Positions 1 to 6,360 of a stretch of 10,276 nucleotides of DNA are shown one piece after another. The notes under the pieces were generated by a model. It was given only the letters and a program-made list of their open reading frames with translations, ran no database searches and was not told the DNA's origin. Source of the stretch: JBGTKH01 sp041744735 (GTDB taxonomy: Bacteria > Planctomycetota > Planctomycetia > Pirellulales > Pirellulaceae). The stretch's first letter is position 1; every line of letters starts with the position of its first letter. The position numbers and the translations under genes were made by a program. The stretch covers positions 1 to 10,276 of the forward strand of contig JBGTKH010000077.1 of the NCBI GenBank assembly GCA_041744735.1. Reading direction: 5' to 3'.

Positions 1-1
1 C

Positions 2-379
2 GGCCCCGGTGCGTTGTACGACAGCATCGAGAGCGTAAAGAAGGCCGTCGATGGGCGGCATAAATGGATCGGTGCCTGCGTGGACACCGGCCACTTCATC
101 CGCAGCGGCGAAGATCCGGTGAAGGCGGTTCTGGAACTGGGTGACCGCGTCTTCGGCGTGCATGTAAAGGACGACACCGAGCGTGGCCGCGGCTCGCGCA
201 ACGTGATCATCGGCACCGCGAATCTCGATCTGGTCGGTCTCTTTACGGCCCTGCGCAAGATAAAATTCCCAGCCGACGCCGCCTTGTCGCTGGAATACGA
301 AGCCAACCCGGCCAACCCCATCGACGACATGAAGCAATGTCTGTCCGCGGCCCGCGAGGCGATTGCGAAGTTGTCGTAG
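2..379 (+). CDS. Sugar phosphate isomerase/epimerase, C-terminal part (5' end outside the window)
   Basis: This is the C-terminal half of a xylose-isomerase-like TIM-barrel protein. The reading frame is open to the left edge, so the real start lies upstream; the TTG at 14 is only an internal codon. Visible motifs are ACVDTGHF (a strand ending in an Asp and a His that usually bind a divalent metal), GVHVKDD on the next strand, and LSLEYE near the end, where the last Glu is typically a metal ligand or catalytic residue. Members isomerise or epimerise sugars or related polyols; the substrate cannot be read from this fragment. It ends in TAG. The degraded gene at 6575-7302 belongs to the same superfamily but is not a close copy (DTGHF here against DYSHF there). 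The family call is firm; a more exact function is not supported. Confidence 0.85.
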   Translation, partial: GPGALYDSIESVKKAVDGRHKWIGACVDTGHFIRSGEDPVKAVLELGDRVFGVHVKDDTERGRGSRNVIIGTANLDLVGLFTALRKIKFPADAALSLEYEANPANPIDDMKQCLSAAREAIAKLS

Positions 380-448
380 TAAAAAGGGCTCGGGGTTCGA
401 ATTCATACATCGGTACGCACCTTACAATTGCGGGTATCCTGCGCGATT

Positions 449-468
449 ATTTTCTTATATAATAAAAT
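449..468. promoter_or_regulatory. Near-perfect 20-bp palindrome over a TATAAT box: probable promoter/operator of the toxin-antitoxin pair
   Basis: ATTTTCTTATATAATAAAAT reads the same on both strands at 18 of 20 positions. It contains an exact TATAAT at 458-463, 17 bases before the toxin ATG. It is strongly AT-rich against GC-rich surroundings. I see no good -35 box at normal spacing (a TTGCGG at 428 is too far away). Ribbon-helix-helix antitoxins usually bind palindromes over their own promoter, and the second gene of this pair encodes such a protein, so autorepression at this site is a reasonable inference. A start about 7 bases after TATAAT would give a very short leader that still includes the GAGG ribosome site at 470-473. 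Confidence 0.5.
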
Positions 469-480
469 CGAGGATGCGTG

Positions 481-744
481 ATGGAGTTTCGCTGGAACGA
501 GTGGAACATCGATCACATCGCCATGCATGGTGTGAGTCCCGATGAAGCTGAGGCGGTCGTGCGAAACGCGCGGCGACCTTACCCTCGATACCACAAGGAT
601 GGCAAGTGGCTCGTGTGGGGACGAGGGTCTGGTGGGCGGCTATTGCAAGTCATTTTTGTGCTCGACGAGGATGATACAAAATTCGTGATCCACGCTCGCC
701 CACTTACCGACAGAGAAAAAAAGCGGCCTCGGAAGGGAAGGTAG
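481..744 (+). CDS. BrnT-like (DUF497) toxin, probable ribonuclease of a type II toxin-antitoxin pair
   Basis: An 87-residue basic protein. The N-terminus has the pattern W-x4-N-x3-HGVS-x-DEAE (residues 5-25), followed by a strand-rich core with GKWLVWGRGSGGRLLQVIF (41-59) and the C-terminal HARPLTDREKKR. This order (W..N..HGVS..EA, then a G-R-L-L strand, then an ARP-T-x-E helix) is that of BrnT proteins, RelE-fold RNases that cleave mRNA and are blocked by BrnA-type antitoxins. The ATG at 481 is preferred over the GTG at 478 because GAGG at 470-473 sits 7 bases before it. The antitoxin starts 2 bases after the stop. The very basic tail RPRKGR is unusual but plausible for an RNA-binding toxin. 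I see family resemblance, not proof of activity. The AT-rich upstream region suggests horizontal acquisition. Confidence 0.72.
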   Translation: MEFRWNEWNIDHIAMHGVSPDEAEAVVRNARRPYPRYHKDGKWLVWGRGSGGRLLQVIFVLDEDDTKFVIHARPLTDREKKRPRKGR

Positions 745-746
745 TT

Positions 747-1091
747 ATGTCGGGTAATCGCGATTCCAAAGCCAGTCCATCCACCAGGAAGCCCGTGAAG
801 AAGTACTGGGAGATGAATACCAACGAATTGGCTGAAGCAACTAGCGAATTCGACGAAGAGTTCGTAGCTGACACATTTGCCGAGCCGCCGGGGCAGGCTA
901 GGGCTCGCTTGGCCAAGTCTAATCGCAAGCGTGGACGTCCGAAGGCGGGAAAGGGCGTCAAAGTCATTTCCGTCAGCCTGGAGAAAGGACTGCTAACAAA
1001 GGCGGACAAGTTGGCCAAAAAACTGCGTATCAGCCGCGCTAAATTGATCTCCCGCGGCCTCGAATCAGTACTCGCGGCGCAAGACCAATGA
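747..1091 (+). CDS. Ribbon-helix-helix antitoxin (BrnA-like/CopG-type)
   Basis: A 114-residue protein with a two-part layout. The first 50 or so residues contain the acidic stretch EATSEFDEEFVADTF (30-44), typical of the toxin-wrapping part of BrnA-like antitoxins. A basic linker with KRGRPK (61-66), resembling an AT-hook core, leads to a C-terminal ribbon-helix-helix fold (about 71-110): strand KVISVSL followed by two helices. It should neutralise the toxin encoded 2 bases upstream and repress the operon through the palindrome at 449-468. The putative AT-hook fits that AT-rich site. GGAAGGGAAGG at 731-741 gives a good ribosome site before ATG 747. BrnA usually ends with its RHH too, but this protein is longer than many, so the exact family is less certain than the fold. 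Confidence 0.72.
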   Translation: MSGNRDSKASPSTRKPVKKYWEMNTNELAEATSEFDEEFVADTFAEPPGQARARLAKSNRKRGRPKAGKGVKVISVSLEKGLLTKADKLAKKLRISRAKLISRGLESVLAAQDQ

Positions 1092-1106
1092 TGGCGGAAG
1101 CACGAG

Positions 1107-1213
1107 TTGTGATACCATTTGCTGGATGCGTAGGATGGACGCCCTCGTCCGTCCGATGTTTCACCCGGATTCCTGGTCGGACGAGGGCGTCCAACCTACA
1201 AACGGTATCACCA
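1107..1213. repeat. BIME-like element: inverted pair of GTAG-headed hairpins (family A)
   Basis: The inner arms at 1130-1151 and 1178-1199 are inverted copies at 21 of 22 positions, separated by 26 bases. Each arm starts with GTAG (1130-1133 on +, 1199-1196 on -) and each folds by itself: a GGACG stem with CCCT loop and CGTCC, extended outward by a T-G wobble and further pairs to 8-9 bp. The third pair is A-T in the left arm and T-A in the right, so the single difference keeps pairing. Outer arms TGATACCATTT (1110-1120) and TGATACCGTTT (- strand of 1200-1210) match at 10 of 11. This is the layout of paired REP elements. It could also act as a terminator after the antitoxin gene. Confidence 0.7.
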
Positions 1214-1230
1214 CCGAAGCACGCTATCCG

Positions 1231-1259
1231 TTGACCGGTTTCGATGCGGGGCTTAAAGT
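1231..1259 (+). promoter_or_regulatory. Candidate sigma-70-type promoter for the hisF operon
   Basis: TTGACC at 1231-1236 (5 of 6 to the -35 consensus) and TAAAGT at 1254-1259 (4 of 6 to the -10) are separated by 17 bases. The site lies just after the repeat element and would give a leader of roughly 78 bases before the hisF ATG. The leader contains an imperfect CCGC/GCGG hairpin near 1293-1312. Planctomycete promoters are poorly defined, so this is a guess by consensus only. Confidence 0.3.
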
Positions 1260-1343
1260 GAAATCGTTCCGCGCATAGTCGGGGAGGCGATACCTGCTGC
1301 CCGCTGTTTGCGGCACAGGGACTAGTGCATATCTTAATCGTCG

Positions 1344-2111
1344 ATGCTTGCCAAGCGTGTCATTCCGTGTCTGGACGTGGACCGGGGCCGGGTTGTGAAG
1401 GGGACGAATTTTGTCAAACTTCGCGACGCGGGCGATCCGGTGCAGGTGGCTGCGCGCTACGAACAGGAAGGGGCGGACGAACTGGTCTTTCTGGACATCA
1501 CGGCCAGTCACGAAGACCGCGACATTATGATCGACGTGGTGCGACGGACGGCCGAGCAAGTGTTCATGCCGCTGACCGTGGGCGGCGGGATTCGCACGCT
1601 GGACGACATCCGGGCGCTGCTGAACGCCGGTAGCGACAAGGTATCCATCAACTCGGCCGCCTGCCGCAATCCCGATTTTGTTCGCCAGGCGGCCCGCCGG
1701 TTCGGCAGCCAGTGCATCGTGGTCAACATCGACCCCAAGCGAATTCAGAAAAATGGCCGGGAAGTTTGGGAGGTCCACATCAACGGCGGACGAGTGCCCA
1801 CGGGGCTGGAAGCCGTCGACTGGGCCAAGCAAGTCGAAGAACTGGGCGCGGGTGAGATTGTGCTCACCAGCATGGATTGCGACGGCACAAAAGATGGTTA
1901 CGATTTAGAGATCACGGCTGCCGTCAGCGACGCCGTTTCAATTCCGGTCGTGGCCAGCGGCGGCGCTGGACGGCCCGAGCACTTGGCTGATGCGATCGTG
2001 ATCGGCAAGGCCGACGCGGCACTGGCGGCCAGCATTTTTCACTTTGGCGAATTCACGATTCGTGAAACCAAACAAGTCATGGCCGCGCGGGGCATTCCCG
2101 TGCGGTTGTAA
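1344..2111 (+). CDS. hisF: Imidazole glycerol phosphate synthase, cyclase subunit HisF
   Basis: A complete 255-residue HisF, the usual length. With HisH it converts PRFAR and glutamine-derived ammonia into imidazole glycerol phosphate and AICAR in histidine synthesis, in the cytoplasm. The canonical N-terminus MLAKRVIPCLDVDRGRVVKGTNF sets the start. The catalytic pair is present: Asp11 in CLDV and Asp130 in VVNIDPKR. The phosphate-binding loops TVGGGIR (78-84) and VASGGAG are intact, as is LTSMDCDGTKDGYD in the second half-barrel. No clear Shine-Dalgarno precedes the ATG. HisH, hisA and other his genes are absent from the window, so hisF is not in a compact his operon here. It lies 18 bases before the PilT-like gene and may be co-transcribed with it, although no functional link is known. 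Confidence 0.96.
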   Translation: MLAKRVIPCLDVDRGRVVKGTNFVKLRDAGDPVQVAARYEQEGADELVFLDITASHEDRDIMIDVVRRTAEQVFMPLTVGGGIRTLDDIRALLNAGSDKVSINSAACRNPDFVRQAARRFGSQCIVVNIDPKRIQKNGREVWEVHINGGRVPTGLEAVDWAKQVEELGAGEIVLTSMDCDGTKDGYDLEITAAVSDAVSIPVVASGGAGRPEHLADAIVIGKADAALAASIFHFGEFTIRETKQVMAARGIPVRL

Positions 2112-2129
2112 GCGAGGGAGGTCAACTCT

Positions 2130-3317
2130 ATGGCGACCGTTGAAGCACCCCAGGTAGGTCTCGAAGATCTCAAGCCCGAAGCCGCGATCGACGCCGAACG
2201 GTTTTTCACCAAGAAAAAGGAAATGGAGGTCGACAAGTACTTCCGCGCCTTGGTCAAGCTGGAGGGGAGCGACTTGCACATGAAAGTTGGCCGGCCGCCG
2301 TTGGTGCGGGTCAAAGGCGAACTGCGGCCGCTCAGCCGCCCGCCGATTGAAACCGATGAAATGGTGCGGTTGCTGTTCCCGATGCTGGACGAACGGAACC
2401 GCAAGATCTTCGACGAAGAAGGGGGCGCCGACTTCTCGCACACCTGCGACGTGGATGGTGTCATGTGGCGGTTCCGCGTGAATATGTTGCAGCAGATGGG
2501 GTTCATGGGGCTGGTCGCCCGCCGCGTGAACAACAAGATCCCGGACTTCAAGGGTCTGTTCTTACCTCCCGTGTTGCAATCCTTGTGCGAATACGACCAG
2601 GGCATGGTGCTGTTGGCGGGCGTTACCGGCTCGGGCAAATCGACGACGATTGCCTCGATGCTCAACTTCATCAACCAAACCTTCCGCGGCCACATCCTGA
2701 CGCTGGAAGATCCGATCGAGTTCGTGTTCACCGACGACAAGTGCATCGTCAACCAACGCGAGGTGTTTATCGACGTGAAGGACTTCAAGATCGGCATGAA
2801 GCACGCCGTCCGCCAAGACCCGGACGTGATGCTGGTGGGTGAAATGCGCGACGAAGAAACGTTCATGACCGCCATCCATGCGGCCGAAACCGGGCACTTG
2901 GTGTTTGGGACGATCCACGCCTCCAGCGCCCCGTCTACGATCGGTCGCATCTTGGACTTGTTCCCCGAGGAAATGCACGGCGCGCTGCGCAGCGCCCTGG
3001 CCACGAACATGAAGGGCATCGTCGCCCAAAAGCTGCTCAAGTCGATCAAGCCGGGCGTACCGCGCGTCCCCACCTGCGAAGTCATGATCTTTTCGCCGAT
3101 GATCAAGAAGCTGGTGCGGGAAGGCGGTGACCACAAGCTGCCTGATGCGATCCGCATCGGTGCGGCCGACGGCATGCAGGACTTTACGATGAGCCTGAAG
3201 CAACTGATTGAAGATGGCCTGATCGACCGGCCCACGGCATTCGAAGTCGCCCCGAATCTGGACGCCCTAAAAATGGCGCTGAAAGGTATCTCTGTCTCAC
3301 AACCCGGTATTCTGTAA
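2130..3317 (+). CDS. PilT-family hexameric ATPase (type IV pilus/secretion motor), with intact ATPase motifs
   Basis: A 395-residue member of the PilT/GspE secretion ATPases. The N-terminal PAS-like domain (about 35-135) has the PilT signature SDLHMKVGRPPLVRVKGEL. The RecA-like core has Walker A GVTGSGKST (164-172), Asp box TLEDPIEFV (191-199), Walker B DVMLVGEMRD with its Glu (232-241), and His box GHLVFGTIHAS (255-265), so it should hydrolyse ATP. Two oddities: about 33 extra residues precede the usual PilT start, and the retraction motif AIRNLIRE is replaced by AIRIGAADGMQDF (340-352), which also lacks the usual following Q-T/M-G region. It may therefore be a PilT-like motor rather than a classical retraction ATPase. 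GGGAGG at 2116-2121 is a strong ribosome site. The next gene encodes a degenerate paralogue. Confidence 0.92.
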   Translation: MATVEAPQVGLEDLKPEAAIDAERFFTKKKEMEVDKYFRALVKLEGSDLHMKVGRPPLVRVKGELRPLSRPPIETDEMVRLLFPMLDERNRKIFDEEGGADFSHTCDVDGVMWRFRVNMLQQMGFMGLVARRVNNKIPDFKGLFLPPVLQSLCEYDQGMVLLAGVTGSGKSTTIASMLNFINQTFRGHILTLEDPIEFVFTDDKCIVNQREVFIDVKDFKIGMKHAVRQDPDVMLVGEMRDEETFMTAIHAAETGHLVFGTIHASSAPSTIGRILDLFPEEMHGALRSALATNMKGIVAQKLLKSIKPGVPRVPTCEVMIFSPMIKKLVREGGDHKLPDAIRIGAADGMQDFTMSLKQLIEDGLIDRPTAFEVAPNLDALKMALKGISVSQPGIL

Positions 3318-3334
3318 GCAACTCGGTAAACAAT

Positions 3335-4666
3335 ATGGCGCGAAAGAAAACGGATGAACAGCCGCAGGTGTTTTTGCCGCCGGTGAATCTGACTGGCGGC
3401 GGTGCTTCAAGTGCGGAGAAGCAGGCGAACCTGATCACGGCCCGGCAATCGCCCGCATTCCCGCTGGCGGTTGAATTGGTGGCGCACGCGATGCTGCAGC
3501 GGGCCGAGGTCGTGATGTTGGATTTCACGCGCGAGGCGGCCGCCGTGCGTTACCAAGTCGACGGCCTGTGGCACAACATGCAGCCGCGCGACCGCGAAAG
3601 CGGCGACGCCATGCTGCAGGTGCTCAAGAAGCTGGCCGACCTGAACATCAACGAGCGCCGTGCGCGCCAAGAAAGCATATTCGGCGCCGAGTTGGGCAAG
3701 GACAAATTCATTTGCACGTTGGTCAGCCAGGGAACGCAAACGGGCGAGCGCGTGCTGCTGAAAATTGCTAACAAGAAGTCCAGGTTCTCCTCGCTCGATG
3801 ACTTGGGCATGCGCGACAAGATGCGCGACCAGTTCCGCGAGTTCCTCAACCAGCACCACGGCTTCATTATCATCTCCGCGCCGCCGGGCAACGGACTGAC
3901 CACGACCTGGAACATCGGTCTGAACTCGGCCGACCGGTTCGTGCGGGACTTTGTCTCCGTGCAGGATAAGGCTTTCGACGAAGAGGAAGTCATCAACATC
4001 AACCCGCAGGTTTTCAATTCGGCTGAAGGCCAATCGCCGATCACGATCTTGCCGGGTTTAGTCCTGCGGCAAACGGAAGTCTATGTGCTCCCGGATCTGG
4101 TGAACGGCGAGACGGTCGACCTGCTCTGCAAGCAAGTGATCGATGAAAAGCGGATGGTGATTACGCGCGTCAACGCGAAGGATGCTGTCGAGGCGTTGCT
4201 GCGCGTGCTGATGTATAAGGGTTCGGTCAAAGAATTCGCCGAAGTGGTCACGGCGGTACTGAACGTGCGGTTGGTCCGCAAGCTGTGCGAGACGTGCAAG
4301 CAGGGCTATCCGCCGCCGCCGGCCTTGTTGCAGAAGCTGGGCATTCCGCCCGGCCGCGTGCAACAATTGTATCGCGAGTACCAGCCGCCGCCGCCCGAAC
4401 AATTGGTCGATGAGAAAGGCCGGCCCATCCCGCCGCCCATCTGTCCGCAATGCGGCGGCCTCGGTTACTTGAGACGCACCGGGATCTTCGAACTGCTGGT
4501 GGTCAACGACGAACTGCGCCAAGCGCTGATTAAGCAACCCAAGCTGGAGGTGCTGCGGCAAGTGGCTCGCAAGGCCGGCCATCGCGGCTTGCAGGAGGAA
4601 GGAATTCTGCTGGTGGCGCGCGGCGTCACGTCGCTCACAGAACTGCAACGGGTGTTGAAGCAATAG
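3335..4666 (+). CDS. GspE/PilB-like protein with a degenerate ATPase site (pseudo-ATPase)
   Basis: A 443-residue protein whose overall order matches GspE/PilB: an N2-like domain (about 40-147, with RYQVDGLWH and NINERRARQE), a RecA-like core, and a zinc motif. The catalytic motifs are all lost. Walker A is APPGNGLTTT (182-191), with Leu188 in place of Lys. The Asp box Glu is Gln (SVQD, 208-211). The Walker B region reads VLPDLVNGET (251-260), with Asp for the catalytic Glu and no GEIRD. The His-box His is Asn (TRVNAKDA). The zinc cysteines survive as C318-x2-C321 and C370-x2-C373, with a longer-than-usual proline-rich insert between them, followed by GYLRRTGIFE. The reading frame is intact, so this is not a decayed gene. 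It lies 17 bases after the active PilT-like gene, which suggests a regulatory or structural subunit of the same motor. No strong Shine-Dalgarno is visible. Confidence 0.9.
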   Translation: MARKKTDEQPQVFLPPVNLTGGGASSAEKQANLITARQSPAFPLAVELVAHAMLQRAEVVMLDFTREAAAVRYQVDGLWHNMQPRDRESGDAMLQVLKKLADLNINERRARQESIFGAELGKDKFICTLVSQGTQTGERVLLKIANKKSRFSSLDDLGMRDKMRDQFREFLNQHHGFIIISAPPGNGLTTTWNIGLNSADRFVRDFVSVQDKAFDEEEVININPQVFNSAEGQSPITILPGLVLRQTEVYVLPDLVNGETVDLLCKQVIDEKRMVITRVNAKDAVEALLRVLMYKGSVKEFAEVVTAVLNVRLVRKLCETCKQGYPPPPALLQKLGIPPGRVQQLYREYQPPPPEQLVDEKGRPIPPPICPQCGGLGYLRRTGIFELLVVNDELRQALIKQPKLEVLRQVARKAGHRGLQEEGILLVARGVTSLTELQRVLKQ

Positions 4667-4675
4667 GAACTCGCG

Positions 4676-5461
4676 ATGGCGCCGGACGGTCCCCGATTGA
4701 AGTTCACTGCGTCGGAAGAGGCGGAGCTGGCCGAGTATCGCAGGCCCAGCGTCCAGGCCATCCTGGCGTTGATCTTGGGGGTGCTGTCACCAACGGCGCT
4801 GATCCACCCCATGTACTGGATCGTGCCGGTGGTCGCCGCGGCGATTGCGCTGATCGCCTTGCGCAGAATTGCAACCAGCGACGGCCAACTGACCGGCCGC
4901 GGCATTGCGCTGGTCGCACTGCTGCTGGCCATGCTCTTCGGTGCGTGGGCTCCCAGCCGATTATTTAGCCGCCAGGCGACGCTGTACCGTGAGGCTCGGC
5001 AGTATTCACAGGCGTGGCTCGACTTGGTCTTGGCGGGCCGATTGTACGAAGCGTATGAATTGCACTTACAGTCGGCGTCGCGACATCCGCCGGGCACGGA
5101 CTTCGAGAAAATCTACGGCGAGTTCAATCTGCCGCTGGAAGCTCCGGTGAACACGCCCTTGGGCGGCTTTCCGTCCACGGAGCAGCCGCGGGAGGCCCTG
5201 CGGCACTTCTTCAGCATGCCGCCGCTCGACCGCGTCGTGGCCATCGGTTCGCGCGGTAAAGCACGCTTCGACAGCAACGATCAACTGCACCACGATGAAC
5301 GGAGCCAATCCGATTTGATCTTGCAAACATATTCCATCACGTACGATGACAACGGTGAGAATCAAGGTTTCCAGATTGTCGTCGCCATGCGGCGCGTCGC
5401 AGCCGGCGATTCCACCGATGCGCTGTGGCATGTCGAGAACGTTTCCCGGCCCGGTGAATAG
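4676..5461 (+). CDS. Membrane protein, DUF4190-like N-terminus with a large extramembrane domain, unknown function
   Basis: A 261-residue protein. After a charged N-terminal stretch come three hydrophobic segments (about 26-43, 47-63 and 76-93). The sequence DGQLTGRGIALVALLLA resembles the Gly-rich turn before the last helix of DUF4190-type domains. The remaining 165 residues are soluble, with no motif I recognise; they have alternating strands and helices near LDLVLAGRLYEAYEL and LILQTYSITYDD. GGAA overlapping the previous stop (4664-4669), 7 bases before ATG 4676, gives a ribosome site and suggests translational coupling to the pseudo-ATPase. As the third gene of the motor operon it could be a membrane platform or adaptor, but nothing in the sequence proves this. 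Confidence 0.7.
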   Translation: MAPDGPRLKFTASEEAELAEYRRPSVQAILALILGVLSPTALIHPMYWIVPVVAAAIALIALRRIATSDGQLTGRGIALVALLLAMLFGAWAPSRLFSRQATLYREARQYSQAWLDLVLAGRLYEAYELHLQSASRHPPGTDFEKIYGEFNLPLEAPVNTPLGGFPSTEQPREALRHFFSMPPLDRVVAIGSRGKARFDSNDQLHHDERSQSDLILQTYSITYDDNGENQGFQIVVAMRRVAAGDSTDALWHVENVSRPGE

Positions 5462-5481
5462 AACTGGCTAAGCTGACTCGA

Positions 5482-6123
5482 TTACGGATCGACGTTAGGC
5501 GCCTTTTCGGGCTCCTTCGGCGCGTCACTTGGCGTCGACTCCGGTTCGGTGGGCGCCTCACCCGGCGGCTCGGTCGGCGTGACAGGCGTCCCGAGCGTTT
5601 CTCCCGGCGGCCGTACGATGCCGCCTTCAGCTTCCTTCGGATCGGCGGGCCCGAGCGTGGACGTGTCCACGTCCGCCGACAACTTCACCGGGCCGCTCGG
5701 CAAGTGTTCGGGCTCGGGCGGCTCATTGAGGCTGCAGGAGTGCAACTCCAAACGGCCCTGCTTGTCCTTTGTGTAGATCACGTACAAGTTGTAGCTCAAC
5801 AGCAACAACCCGCGCCGCCAACTATAGACTTCTTCGGTGTAGTGTTGCGTCGTGTTCGTCCGGTTCGGCTTGCGATTCAATTCCTTATGCACGTCCTCGT
5901 TGGTGACCGGCAGGGCGTTGGCCGGCGAGCCAATCCGTTTGTCAATCAGTCCGTTCACGACCTCGTAGGCCTTTTCGCTACTCGGCCGAGCCATTAAACG
6001 GTCATAGGCCACGGCGATGATTCCGAGTACCAAAACGACCACGAGAATGATCAGCAGCACGGGGCTGGAACTGGGTTTTTCTGCGGGCTGTTGCGACGAT
6101 TGTTTAGGACCTTGCTGCGACAT
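5482..6123 (-). CDS. Single-pass membrane protein with proline/glutamate-rich tail, planctomycete-type hypothetical
   Basis: A 213-residue protein with a Gln/Ser/Pro-rich N-terminus, one strong transmembrane helix (21-40, LLIILVVVLVLGIIAVA), and a small domain ending with TEEVYSWRRGLLLLSYNLYVIYTKDKQGRLELHS (about 95-130). After that comes a low-complexity tail of about 70 residues rich in Pro, Glu and Thr (TEPPGEAPTEPE). The WRRGL-x4-YNLYVIYTK stretch looks like the folded core; I know it only as a type seen in planctomycete hypothetical proteins. On the coding strand, GAGGT lies about 5 bases before ATG, a good ribosome site. It converges with the motor operon, with only 20 bases between stops and no terminator hairpin visible. 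Function unknown. Confidence 0.72.
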   Translation of the reverse strand: MSQQGPKQSSQQPAEKPSSSPVLLIILVVVLVLGIIAVAYDRLMARPSSEKAYEVVNGLIDKRIGSPANALPVTNEDVHKELNRKPNRTNTTQHYTEEVYSWRRGLLLLSYNLYVIYTKDKQGRLELHSCSLNEPPEPEHLPSGPVKLSADVDTSTLGPADPKEAEGGIVRPPGETLGTPVTPTEPPGEAPTEPESTPSDAPKEPEKAPNVDP

Positions 6124-6287
6124 GAGACACCTCGTGAGTGGTTACTGCAATACGCGGATGAAGTTTGGTCGATCGAATTCAGGAAGCTGCGGGAGCACAG
6201 ACTCGTACGCCGCCAGATTGCCACAGTCTAGCGTGCCTTAGAATCATAATCCAGTACCAGCCCAATTTTCCGCCCGCCGAAAACTCC
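6124..6287. other. Intergenic stretch upstream of the 5482-6123 gene
   Basis: Together with the repeat at 6288-6360 this forms a gap of about 220 bases between two - strand genes. I see no gene, no tRNA and no convincing promoter in it. A short frame on the - strand running through it (6179-6439) has no ribosome site or recognisable protein and overlaps the zinc-ribbon gene. The promoter of the downstream gene presumably lies here. Confidence 0.5.
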
Positions 6288-6360
6288 TCGTTTAACCCGT
6301 AGCCGCAGGCGAGGAAGCTGAAAACCCCATGCACCTCGCCTGCTGCTACGGGTAAAACGA
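6288..6360. repeat. GTAG-containing inverted repeat (27-bp arms) overlapping the 3' end of a small gene
   Basis: Arms at 6288-6314 and 6334-6360 are inverted copies at 25 of 27 positions, separated by 19 bases. Each arm carries TCGTTT(A/T)ACCC, then GTAG (6299-6302 on +, 6349-6346 on -), then a block ending GCAGGCGAGG. Unlike the other elements here, a single arm does not fold well by itself; only a weak CC/GG stem with mismatches is possible, so the large arm-to-arm stem dominates. The right arm supplies the last four codons and the TAG stop of the zinc-ribbon gene, the stop being part of GTAG. It could act as that gene's terminator. Confidence 0.7.

Noticed and set aside
14..16. TTG as the start of the first isomerase gene
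   Set aside because: The frame is open to the window edge and a TIM-barrel enzyme needs far more N-terminal sequence.
1107..1213. A simple Rho-independent terminator after the antitoxin
   Set aside because: No T-run follows, and the nested paired GTAG hairpins with outer repeats are better explained as a mobile repeat, though it could still have terminator activity.
1224..1832. A 202-residue - strand frame over the hisF start, also 1938-2441 on the - strand
   Set aside because: His/Arg/Pro-rich translations that mirror the third-position GC of hisF and the PilT-like gene; no ribosome site or family resemblance.
2039..3235. A 398-residue open frame antisense to the PilT-like gene
   Set aside because: It is Ser/Arg-rich with no recognisable domain and is fully explained by the codon bias of the well-supported gene on the other strand.
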